Source of the DNA: Gracilariopsis chorda
Lineage: Eukaryota > Rhodophyta > Florideophyceae > Gracilariales > Gracilariaceae
Length of the DNA: 64,000 nt
Assembly (NCBI GenBank): GCA_003194525.1
Contig: NBIV01000067.1
Location: 1 to 64,000, forward strand
Direction of reading: 5' to 3'
Below the pieces are notes generated by a model. That model did not search any database. It was not told the origin of the DNA and saw nothing but the letters and a program-made list of their open reading frames with translations. Made by a program: the position numbers and the translations under genes. Shown here one piece after another: positions 11,446-21,836 of this stretch (its first letter is position 1; each line of letters begins with the position of its first letter).

Positions 11446-12651
11446 GCTTTGTAGATGTCAACAAACAGCACAGGTGCGATGAAAGACCTACGGCACTTAA
11501 GTAGTACAAAAATGGCAACAAAGACAAGAATAACAACAAAAACAACGACAGCAACAACAACAAAACTTCAAATTCGGGCGCACTGACGGGAGAAACTACC
11601 TCCGCTACCCTAGGGTGTCGGACCCCTGGCCCCCGGAGATGCTCTGGGTACAATATGTCTTCTTCTGTCTTCCCTCTCCTACGTCTAAGGAGAAGATGCG
11701 TCGCTCTCTACGAGGCTTCCAGAGGATGGTTAATGACCCAAGATATGCCTTCACCAAGTATAACCCTTTCTGGCCTCTTGCAAGAACTTGCGCGACCTCG
11801 AAACTGAAGCTACTATGGCAACCAAAGTACGCTGCTAACGCGCAACCACTTAAGGTCACACGCGGCCTGATCGTAAGAAGGAGTTCAGCCTACGCCACGT
11901 CGCCTCCCCGCACAAACGCCCAAGGGGTCAGATGCACGGATCAAAAGCTCGTTATGGAATACCTTCGCAACGGCCCAAGAATCCCCACACGCAGTCAGGA
12001 TCAAAACAAATAAGTCAATCACCCGCACCAGCGCAGTACGCCACGGCACCCCGTCCACAGATGCACCCGCTGAACTTACCAGTTCTTAACGACCGTCACC
12101 GTTATCTGTCCAAATGGACCGGTGGGAAGCCGCTCGACAGTACACCCGCTTTGGTTCAAGCCGCCAGGCTCACGTCCCCGGATACCTGGAATCATGCAAA
12201 GTAACCCGGATCAACCGCTCGTCGCATTGGACACCAGATGATGATTAAGAAACACGAAAAACAAACAACTGCTGAGCACACGATCACGGAGCCCAGACTT
12301 CGAAACTACAACGACTCGACCTCACGGATACGACCCGACAAACGACTCGAGGATCCCAAAACACAAGATAGAGGGAGTGTCACAGACAAAGTAGATAGCG
12401 ATCGACAACACGGGCAACAACGGAGGCCAAACTCAACCACGATAGGAAGTAAACATCGAACCACGACCACCCCAACGCCCTCAGGGAGGAACGCAAACCA
12501 AAGGAGAATGACCAACACTGACCAAAAATGGGATCAAGACACCCGACGCAACGACGAAAGAGGCAACAACAGCGAAACGGATGAACGGCGGTGAGGGAGA
12601 GCGGCGACAGACGAACGATATGGAAAGGGATAGCGGCAGCGGTCAGCGGGG
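11446..12651 (-). other. Untranslated leader of element B
   Basis: About 1.2 kb separate the primer site from the gag ATG. It holds the conserved leader motif at 11578-11615 and T/G-rich simple sequence just before gag. Short ORFs on either strand (for example 11615-12013 and 12238-12594) show no recognisable domain and I do not call them genes. Confidence 0.6.
11578..11615 (-). other. Leader motif, family B copy
   Basis: The reverse complement matches 4032-4070 of family A over its whole 38-39 nt with about two changes. It sits between the leader and the gag start in the same order as in family A. Confidence 0.6.
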
Positions 12652-12665
12652 CTGGGCCCATAACC
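12652..12665 (-). other. Primer-binding site of element B (half tRNA-iMet type)
   Basis: On the minus strand GGTTATGGGCCCAG directly follows the 5' LTR end, identical to the family A site at 3766-3779. Both families therefore use an internal fragment of initiator tRNA-Met as primer. Confidence 0.87.
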
Positions 12666-13313
12666 TGTTGAAAGTTGAAAGGAAGTTGAGGGGATGGAAG
12701 GGAAGTTCGCCAGCTCTAGCTTGGATTTACTTGGAGGTCCTTCAGGCACATCTTATATACCACTCTAAACTCGAATTGCGCGGGAACACCAACTACAAGT
12801 AAAACCTAAACCACTAAGCAGAGACAGTCAATACTACCAATCATCATCTAACATGACATAGCCAGCTCAGCACAACCTCATTACATCAACGCACATCAAC
12901 GCACCAACGTTCCTTAATAGTTACGTGCATACACATGACCATGACAAGGCACAAATTCACGACTCCAACACACGCCAGCACATTCCAACACATCACGGTA
13001 AGTAAACACGTCACAGTAAGTCGGCACATAACCTGTGGTGTTAGTGCCATGTCATCATGTGGCAATGCACACAACACCCACGTCATCAATATACCCGTGC
13101 ATGTGTAAACCTGTTGACAGTGCATGCGCACCTTACCATTGTACCAACCACTGCTGTACCACTTGTACCAGTTGTCAACCACTTCACCAGTATCCCCTGC
13201 ACACAACGTACACTGTGACCACTGTAGTAGCTGGACACGTGGGTGTGTCCAACCGATCCAGTTATGCCATACCACTTGTACGCACCACGTTGCATATGTA
13301 CATTTGCAGTAGC

Positions 13314-14798
13314 GGGGGGGTCAGCTCAGCCCGAAGGGCTGAGCCACAGTTTATTGTGGTCACTTTCCCAGATGATTGGGCAACAGACTACACAAAATAC
13401 TATATGCTTGTCGAAACAATCGGGGCATCTAAGTCCCCTGAGGTAGTGTGAGTCACACCTGGTAGGTTTGCCGAAAGAGGCCTGCCGGGTTCGGGGCCGT
13501 CTGACTGCGGAAGCTTTCCAAGTCTTCTCGATTGATTCGTTTTCCACTTCATGTACCGGATGTCGTGGGGAGCGTTGATTGAAAGGGGAGGAGGAAGGTA
13601 ACCAAGGAAGGGCGGTAGAGGGAAATCAGAGTCGGCATCCCGGTACGGTGCTGCAACTGTTGCCTTCGTCCCAGCTGGTTCCAACTCCAGCTTAACCAAA
13701 TCAACGATCTTCAGCCTTGACGTGGCGGTTTGGCTGCCTTAGCCTAGTTGGACAACGGTGTGGCTATTGCCCTAATGAAGGTCACGAAGCGCCAAGCACT
13801 TCTCCAAAACTTCAGATGCATCGCTTTCCAAGGAAGTGGTCCACGATTTTTGATCTAATACACGACGGAGCTCAGGCACGAGGGCCCGTAACGCATCTGT
13901 GCGGAGTGGAAGCTTTCCAAGGTACCAAAGCACGCCTTGGTGCACTGCCTTACGCGATAGCGTGCGAGAGGAGATTAGCGGAGCGAAAGTGGTCCATAAC
14001 ACGGGTGTGACACGAGCCCTTCCCATATTCGCTAGATTGAATTCTTCCATATATAGCTTCTGCTTCATGACACTCTTGAAACCAAGTAGATCATCCACAT
14101 GTAACGGTAATTCCAAGTTTTCCAGCGTCGATCGGACGGCGGGTATATTCCTGACAGTCAACCAGGCACGAGTAGCACGTGCAGCGATTTCAGCGCAGCG
14201 AGCGGACTGTCCACGTTCCTTGACTGACACCAGGTGGCGGAGGCGGAACCGTGCAGCCAGGGCGGCACTATGTGCGGCTCTACGCACTTCAAGTGAAGGT
14301 AGTTTCGTCAGTGCACGAGAGCGATCGGTGTGGGTGATTCCAACCTTAGCTCCCAGGATCCATGAGTGCACTTCCAATTCCAACTTCAGCGATGCTTCCA
14401 AAACTTCTGCAGAGATGGGCTGCAATGGGAGGCAGTAGTCAAACAGGGGGAGGACCTTGACCTTCACGATCCTCACCTTGCTGAGTACCGATAGTGGAGC
14501 GTCCATTGTGACTCGTCGAATGCGGTGTAGCGCGACTCTAGCCGAATCGAGCCTTTCCAGGAGCCTGTGAGCGGTGGGCCCAGAGGTTGAGAATGAGAAA
14601 CCAAGGTAACTGACGACGTCATGGACGCCAAGGCGTTCTTCTCCAATAAAGAAATCTTCGTTAACAGCAGAACTGACCACGTAGGATTTTGAGGCATTCC
14701 ACTTCATTTCCATGATGGATGCCCACGAAGAGCAGTAGCGGAGCTGAGAGGCTAGTGCTGCCTGATCCATAGCAAGCAAAAGCACATCATCAGCAAAG
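13314..14798 (-). mobile_element. 5'-truncated non-LTR (LINE-like) retrotransposon
   Basis: A minus-strand open frame begins exactly at the insert's 5' edge with the reverse-transcriptase motif FADDVLLLA, so everything upstream of the catalytic aspartates is missing. It runs without a stop to 13772 (about 340 residues) and is followed by a 457-bp 3' UTR. The 3' end is a 9-bp stem-loop (13324-13344), then TGA and seven C residues, with no poly(A). The insert lies between two identical 106-bp copies of LTR sequence (13208-13313 and 14799-14904). The intact reading frame and identical duplications make this one of the youngest events in the stack. Confidence 0.88.
13324..13344 (-). other. 3'-terminal stem-loop of the non-LTR element
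   Basis: The arms GCTCAGCCC and GGGCTGAGC pair perfectly around a 3-nt loop, 3-4 nt before the terminal C-tract. Some LINE families use a 3' stem-loop for recognition by their own reverse transcriptase; that role here is inferred from position. Confidence 0.65.
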
Positions 14799-15040
14799 GT
14801 ACACTGTGACCACTGTAGTAGCTGGACACGTGGGTGTGTCCAACCGATCCAGTTATGCCATACCACTTGTACGCACCACGTTGCATATGTACATTTGCAG
14901 TAGCCAATCAGAAGCCAGTTTCACGTTGGGTTCGCGCACACGCGCATATGCGCTTTTGCAGAGGTACCCTCTAAAACAGCCCATGCTCCCCAGAACATTT
15001 GGTTTTCAGTGACATCACAGGTACTACTGCCAAGAGTGCA

Positions 15041-17122
15041 CTGGAGGGAGTGTACTTGCAGACTCTGATGCATGGTGTTTACTAGGTTCTGGTCACTGGT
15101 GACTATTAGATACCTCGAATTGTGAGGTCCCGGCATGTCACTTTTGATGAATCTACATTCCCTGGTGCCCTATACCTCGTGAACTATATGGATGACGAAA
15201 GTGCATCAGACTTTGACTGTAGTAGCGCTGGGTATGAGAGCTGTAGTGACAGTTCGGATGAGTTTTCACTCGATGAATTCGGAGAACTTAGGTCATACGC
15301 AGAAACTGATGCACAGGATGCACCAGACCAACCCACAGAAACTGTGAATGAGGTTCAAACCCCAAGCATTGACAATGCTGCGAGCGATACCAATTCTGCG
15401 GAGGACGCTAACGAGGATTCTAGTGATATTGATGAGTCCAATGTTCATCCCGAACCAGAATCTAGATGCCCTTATCGCAGTCGGCGTGCACCACAGCGCT
15501 GGTGGAATATGGCTGTTGCCGCTACCTCTCAAGTCAAAGTGACCACAAGTGACGACCCAACACTTCAGGGGGCATTATCTTCAACTCCATCGGAAAGACC
15601 ACAGTGGGAGAGTGCCATTGATGAAGAGCTCAGATCACTAAAATAAAAAGGTACTTGGGTTCCAGATGACTCACCGCAGTCACAGCCTTTACCTACACAT
15701 GTCATTTTTAAAGTGAAACGTGATGCAGACTCCTCAGTGGACCGATTCCGAGCTCGAATCGTAGCAAGAGGGAACCAACAGACATATGGTCAGGATTAAA
15801 TGTAGACGTATGCACCAGTTGTATGTTCCAACGTGGTTCGCATGTTCTTGTACCTTATGCTGTGCATGCAAATGTATTTCGCACAGGTTGAAATCAAGAC
15901 CGCGTTCCTCAATGGTGACCTAAAGAAAGACGTTTGGGTAATGTCTCCGCGTGGTATACCTAGGCTGAAGTCGCGTTGCTTTAAACTGCTAAAGGCCATA
16001 TATGGACCGAAACAGGCTCACCTTGCGTGGCACACCAAGTTCAGGACTGATATTAAAGGCTTGTGATTTGAAGAACGGCCTAGTGCACCATGCGTGTTCC
16101 TGCGCAAATTGACCACAAATACCTATGCGTACATCCTGGTATACGTGGACGACCTTCTCATCTTCACGCCAAGTGCTGAAGAACGGTCCCGAATCTTGGA
16201 AGAGCTGAAGGCACTGTATGATCTGCGTGTTGAGGATCGTGTCAGACTCTAGCTAGGTGTTGAGTTTACCTGGAAAACAGACTCCAATGGCCAGCTGTTG
16301 GGTGTAGAACTTGCACAACCCATGTATATCGAAGGGATACTGCGCAGGTTTGGACTGCAGAATTCGAAACCAGCACCGAGTCCAATGGTGGAATCTTTCT
16401 TTTCTTCACTTGATGTGGAGGAGAATAAATCCCCATATCATGGTCAATTGTATTAGCAGATGATCGGGTCTCTGCTGTACTTGGCATTGCGTACGCGTTT
16501 GGAAATATTGGCTCCTGTTCTTATACTGGCGCGCTTCCAGAATGCTCCTACTGCATACTGGCATCGAGCAGCCAGACGTGTATTACAATATGTACGTGGC
16601 ACTGGTGATCATGCTTTACTGTACAGCCAAGGAAGTCTGTAGTTAAATGCTTTTGTAGACTCTGATTTTGCTGGCGATACCACAGATCGCAAGTCTTTGC
16701 CTGGGTATTTGATTAAACTTGGCTCCAGCTCATGTTTCTATGGTGCCCGTAAGCAGTCCTCAGTTGCACTTTCCACTGGTGAGGCCGAATACTATGCATT
16801 GGTAATGGCTGCTCAGGAGATACTCTGGATATCACGTGTGCTCAGAGAGTGTGGAATAGCAGTTGGTAAGAATGTTCCAATCCTCTCAGACAACCAATGT
16901 GCTATTCAGTGGGCTGTCGGTTAACGTTGCCCTTCTGGGCGTGCAAAGCATATAGACGTTAAGGTAAACTTCATTAGGCAACTAGTTAAGGACACATTAA
17001 TTACTGTGAACTATGTTCCGAGTGAAGACAATGACGCCGATATCCTCATCAAGCCACTTAGCCCTGCCGCTGCAAGAGTGATATTGGAACGAGCTGGACT
17101 TCATCAGGAACTGGAGGAGGAG
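15041..17122 (+). pseudogene. Copia A1 pol, second half (linker, RT, RNase H)
   Basis: This continues the frame cut at 6620. An acidic Ser/Asp-rich linker (15206-15640) leads to reverse transcriptase (KTAFLNGDL, LLKAIYG, YVDDLL), a maturation region and RNase H (DSDFAGDTTDRKS, LSTGEAEYYAL, SDNQCAIQ). Stops near 16063, 16249, 16640 and 16922 match those of copy A0. Private differences are few, such as a 3-nt gain at about 15466 and 1-nt changes near 15146 and 15200. The end GGAGGAGGAG is the polypurine tract. Confidence 0.9.
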
Positions 17123-17923
17123 TGTTGATGTTGGCATGTGGTCGAGTGCCTGATAGCCCTAGGACATCATGGTGGACTACTTGGAAACAAAGTTGCATAT
17201 AACGATGGGGACTTCTGAGCACCTCCTTTGCAAAAGCGCATATGCGCGTGTGGTCGAACCCAACGTGAAACGGGCTTATGATTGGCTACTGCATTTGCCC
17301 ATATGCATTACGTGGTGTACAAGTGGTATACATTGTATGGGTGGTAGGCACAGCATGGGCCACTTGGCATAACGTGAATGGACAACGTACATGAGATTCT
17401 GTGTGGCTGCACTGGTTTACAGAGACATCATGTTGCGGCAGACGTGTTATTGTGTGTGCTAGCACGTGCACCGCACGCAATGGACTTAGGTTATCGATAT
17501 GGATACAGTGTCATGTGAACTTGTGCATTGTCATGGTCATGATGACGCAAGTAAGTCATTATACAGGGCTGTGACATGCTGCCATATTGTTGTCATGGTT
17601 TTTTCACTTACCGTGCTTCGTTGGCATGTGCTGGAATAATGTTATGCATGGTTGTAGTTAACTGTCATCAGTTTGTGCAACCCTTATTGTGTTATGTTTG
17701 AATATGATTGGTAGTACTGGCTGTCCGTATTTAATGGTTAGGGTTTTTCTTGTAGCTGTAGTGAACTTTAGTGATGCTGTATAAGTTGCAGATGTTGCAT
17801 CTCCAAGTAAACCACCCCAAGGCTGACAACCTTCACTCTTGTTCTTGTTTCATTCTTCTTCTTTGACTTCTGTCGAAACCCAACTTCAGTTATCATTATC
17901 ATCAACATCAGTTATAAACTTCA
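17123..17923 (+). repeat. 3' LTR of A1, also joined to copy A2
   Basis: This 801-bp LTR, TGTTGATG to AACTTCA, lacks the solo-LTR insertion of its partner. It is followed not by host DNA but by the interior of another family A element whose primer site, leader and first part of gag (about 1.3 kb) are missing. Confidence 0.88.
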
Positions 17924-19934
17924 AAAAGAACCGAGGTAAGGGCAATGGCCGTCAATTTGGACGCCGCAAAATGTCAAATGGAGAGGAAAACGATGGTCAC
18001 GCGTCAGATTCCAACTCCAATTTCGAGTCCAATAGGCGTGCTTATGCTGTGACCAGTGAAAACGGTTATCATTGCACCTTCTGCGACCACGACGGCCATA
18101 CGCAGGACTGATGCCACATGAACCCTGAAAATCCGGAGAACCGTTTACCGAAAGTCATCTTGGACCTACTCAAAGCAAGTTCTGCTGACAAATCCAAACC
18201 CTCTGGGAAAGCCGCAAGAGGAGGATCCAAGATGGAGATCGCCGGAATGGGTGTCGCGAAGTCTATGGTGTTCCCATCTGCGTCTAATGGATTGAAAACC
18301 TATGCGGACAGCGGAGCCACCTCCTATTTCTTTTGTTCCGCATCTGCGTTTGTACCCAACACATTGTTTGATCTATCTCAGAGGTTTATTGAGCTTGCTG
18401 ACAACACCAAGGTAACTGCCCCTCAACAAGGAGATGTTTTACTGCCCTTCGTCGAGGGTAACCTGCGAATGACAGATGTACTGCTCGTACCCGATCTTGG
18501 ATACAACTTGGTGTCTGTTGGTGGTATGGCCGATAAAGGCATTCAATCTATGTTCGGTGCAAGTGAGGTTTGCCTTACACATGAACGAGGGTTTGAAATT
18601 GGATGTGGTCAACGAGACCTAAGTTCTAGGTTGTACACGCTGCCACGTCCAATCGAGCATACCGGTCACACAACGCTCCTATCTGCCAAAGAATTAGACC
18701 TCTCAAAGCTGTGGCACCGCCGACTTGCACATATGAACCCACGAGACCTTCAAAAGGTACATGAGCAATTCGATGGATTCCCAAAGCGAAAGCAGATGGA
18801 GGAGGTATTTCGGCCGTGTCGAATGGGCAAGGCGCATAAACTTCCATTTTTGGGAAAGTTTAAACGAGCAAAAGAGGTTGGACACATTGTGCACTCGGAC
18901 ATCCTTTGTCCTTTGCTCCCATCTTTTCCTGATCATTTTCAATATGCGTCTGCGTTCATCGATGACCGGTCCCGGTATGCTCTGCTCAGCTTCACGTTGC
19001 ATAGATCCGAGATCGGTGATGTCTTCGTGGGGATAAGGCAGAAGCTCCAGCAGCTTGGAGGAAGGAATATGCTTGTTCAGAATTTGCACTCCGACAGTGC
19101 AGAAGATTACATTGCACTACAAGAAACCCCTGCCAATGATCTGCAGGGAACGTCGTTCTCACCTCCATATACACCGGAACATAACACCATTGCCGAGGGC
19201 ATCAACCGCACTATAGAAGAAGCGGCTGGAGCTTTGATTCAGGCCAACTTACCAGAATTCTTTTGGCCGTATGCATTGAAGTACGTTATATACGTTCGCA
19301 ATAGAGTACCCCAGTCTACCCCTGGCTTGACTCTGTACCTATTAGTGACTGGTAATAAGCCGTCGTTGAAGTACGTTAGAGTGTTTGGATGCGCGGCGTA
19401 TGTATTGAAAATGAACCCGGACACTAAGGTCGAGTCTCGTGCACATGAAGGAGTGTACTTGCAGACTCTAGAGCATGGTGTTTACGAGGTTCTGATCACT
19501 GATGACTGTGAGATTTCTCGAATTGTGAGATCCCGGTATCTTATGAATCCACATTCCCTGGGGCACCATATCTCACAAATTACGTAGATGGCGAAAGTGC
19601 ATCAGACATTGACTATAGTAGCGATGGGTACGACAGCCGTAGTGAAACCTCAGATGAGTTCTCACTTGATTGTGTCGAAGAACTTCGGTCTGTCCCAGAA
19701 ACTGGTAAAACAGATGCACTGCATCATCCCGCAGAAACAATGAATGATGTTGAAATTCCAGTTTTAGACCCTGCTGCTAGTGACACTGGTGATGGCGAGG
19801 ACAGCAAACATGATTCTAGTGATCTTGGCGAGTCGAATGTTCAGCCTGGACTAGGCTCCGGTACCCTCGTCGAAATCGGCGTGCACAGCAATGTTGGTGG
19901 CATATGCCTGGCGATGCTACTTCTCAATTCGACA
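17924..19934 (+). pseudogene. Copia family A, 5'- and 3'-truncated copy A2
   Basis: The sequence starts in the basic part of Gag (KNRGKGNGR), equivalent to about 5099 in A1. It keeps the zinc-knuckle region (CTFCDHDGHTQD, then a TGA stop at 18110-18112 where Arg stands in A1), the protease site YADSGATSYFF and integrase to SLKYVRVFGCAAY. Substitutions are many compared with A1, and the integrase glutamate region reads AIAEGINRT with the invariant Arg lost (TIAEGINRT in this copy). The acidic linker follows and homology stops near 19934, before reverse transcriptase. Confidence 0.85.
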
Positions 19935-21199
19935 CCTTCCACACGCTCAGCACGTTCGTTCCCACCACCAGCCGTACCAGTTTCTACCGGCTCCATAATG
20001 AGGTCAACGTCTTCTACGGGCTCTGGTTTCACAGCTTGATTTACTTTGACATTGCTTCCATGCAATACCATGAGATTCAGAGGCTTTATGGCCCCTTGAA
20101 CCGTAGTGACAAGAGATTAACTAAAGTTCTCAAACCGCAGAGGGAAAAGTCTCGTTCTCGTGATCATGAACTTTTTGAGGGCATCCCATTTGCTGGGAGC
20201 AGAGATGTCGAACAGTTTCTCTTGTACCACCACATTACAAAGGTCACCAAGGTATTCTTTGGCACAAAGGTGAAGCGCTGTATCCACTGGGTCCGGCAGA
20301 TTCCATGCCCATTTGGTAACGGTTTCCTCTACGGTGGTTACGTTCTTCTCCTCCACAAACGGTTTGGAACAATCTTTGTGTTGGAAGCCCATGGAGCGTT
20401 TTGCGATATCGGTGAAGACTACACTGATATAGTCGAGTCGAATGTAAGGCAAGATCATAACCTCAACGTTGGGAAACCCGAGGAATTGGGCGAAAAAATC
20501 CCAAGCCCTGGTCACCAGCTGCACACCACACCCGACTCTCTGACTCTGGGTCTTGTCCGACAAACTCACTTTCGAGAACTTCTTAGCTGCCATGCCCCTT
20601 TTTCTCTTCCTACCAATTCCTTTCTTATCCATGGCAATCTGTTGCACCATAGACAACCCAATGACCATTTAAAAGTCGGTGCAAGGATCCTTGTGGAAAG
20701 CGGATTATTTCTTGGTTGCTCCCAGAACACGGGACTTGCAAAAGACAGATAGCAACACGATACGGGGAATTCCTTTAAGCCCTTCCCTTTTACAATAAAC
20801 CATCCAAAAGTCCCTTACACGCCTGTCTTCTTCATGGTCCTTTACGTCCACCACTCTTACCATAAGATAGAGTTGACGTGGAGGGCCTCTGAGAGACATG
20901 TTAAGGAGCTCGGAGTCCGAATAAGGGATGTAATCCGGTCCGATGAGAGTGCCAAACATTTTCTTGGCATAATCATGAACGCTGCGACTTTGTACCGCAA
21001 ACTACACAAAGTCGGTGTGCTTCAAACTTCTGGGCTCATCCACATTTTGCCTCGTCGCTGCGTAGTCATCACGAACTGCCAGATAAGCCTCAATAAGCTC
21101 TTCTCCGGTTCCGTGCATCTTGAATGAAACCGTTTCCTTCGCGGTTACAGTGGAGGCTGGGGTAGACACCATGATAACTTCTTCTATAGAGGAGCTCAT
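19935..21199 (-). pseudogene. Element C, leftward ORF (unknown protein)
   Basis: One minus-strand frame runs from an ATG at 21199 (MSSSIEEVIMVSTPASTV) to the junction with copia A2 at about 19934, at least 420 codons. It has in-frame stops at about 21002 (TAG), 20705 (TAA), 20669 (TAA) and 20117 (TAA) and no frameshift. Visible parts are a central stretch with DYIPYSDSELLNM and a charged VVDVKDHEEDRRVRD, a basic run KKGIGRKRKRG, and an acidic Pro/Glu-rich C-terminus (VKPEPVEDVDLIMEPVE). I do not recognise the family. The right start and the divergent partner at 21837 suggest a shared promoter region between them. The left end is cut off by the junction. Confidence 0.6.
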
Positions 21200-21482
21200 A
21201 AAATAGCGGTGTCGCAAGCGGACGTCGCAGCAGTCACGGGAGGTTCCAAGCGGTGAGAAAGGGCGGGTGTCAAAAATGGAGTGGTCGCGGTAGCTTCGAA
21301 AGAAAGGGGTAACACTGTTGGAGACGACCACTCCAGTGCTTTGTTTAACAAGAAAAACTTGTTCTTCGGGTTCAATAGAAGTTTTCAATCGCCCAAACCG
21401 ACGCAACGAATGCGGTTGCGAAGAATGCGCAAGACGGTTTTGACTTGGTTGCCACTGATTATGTTTCTCTTCGTTATGGGTC

Positions 21483-21622
21483 GAGGTCCGTGGTCCGAGG
21501 TGTCATGGTGCTCCATCGCGATTACGATGGAGCACCAGGCATGAATTTCAATTAAAATTTCGCGTCCTGGTGCTCCATCGTAATCGCGATGGAGCACCAC
21601 GACACCTCGGACCAAGGACCTC
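21483..21622. repeat. Large inverted repeat between divergent ORFs
   Basis: Arms 21483-21539 and 21566-21622 (57 bp) pair with two mismatches around a 26-nt A/T-rich spacer. Each arm also contains its own smaller inverted repeat (GGTGCTCCATCG and CGATGGAGCACC), so alternative cruciforms are possible. It lies in the 637-bp interval between the two divergent long ORFs. An origin, a bidirectional promoter element or a small inserted foldback element are all possible. Confidence 0.85.
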
Positions 21623-21836
21623 TATAAACAATTATCAAATTCTTTTTGAAATGCAACTAATTGGGAGGGGAATTGCAGGGATGCTACGTTGACGACAATA
21701 GATGTCATGAAACGTCTTGAAAAAGATATATAGTGCTTACGTCCATCTCTCTGGAACCAAGCGTACGTGATCACGGGAGCATTCGACGTCAGCGGGTGCC
21801 AAAAAAACGCAAGCGCGACCTTTGAAGTATTCAGCC

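Larger units (their letters stand above)
6621..15035 (-). mobile_element. Copia family B element nested in A1
   Basis: This is a full-length minus-strand Ty1/copia element. The 5' LTR is at the right (12666-15035, enlarged by a non-LTR insertion), then primer site, a long leader, gag-pol (11445 down to 7420), polypurine tract and 3' LTR (6621-7399). Each LTR is 779 bp without the insert and they differ at roughly 17 positions by eye, so the insertion is old but younger than A1. The inner end of the right LTR reads CCAAGA where CCAACA is expected. Gag-pol carries at least one stop and three frameshifts, so it is inactive. Confidence 0.92.
12666..15035 (-). repeat. 5' LTR of element B, split by a non-LTR insertion
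   Basis: LTR sequence occupies 12666-13313 and 14905-15035 (779 bp together) plus a second copy of 106 bp at 14799-14904. The 1485 bp between (13314-14798) are a foreign insertion. The outer end abuts the GTGCA target duplication at 15036-15040. Confidence 0.9.
2198..17923 (+). mobile_element. Copia family A host element A1 (with nested insertions)
   Basis: The element comprises the 5' LTR (2198-3765), primer site, leader, gag-pol first half (4422-6620), the nested family B element (6621-15035), pol second half (15041-17122) and the 3' LTR (17123-17923). Removing the nested element and one GTGCA duplication gives a continuous internal region of about 4.9 kb. It belongs to Ty1/copia by domain order: integrase precedes reverse transcriptase. 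It is dead through frameshifts and stops. It has no flanking target duplication of its own because both sides join other copies of the family. Confidence 0.88.

Noticed and set aside
11605-12594. ORFs of 84-132 codons in the element B leader
   Set aside because: They have no domain, lie between primer site and gag, and occur on both strands.
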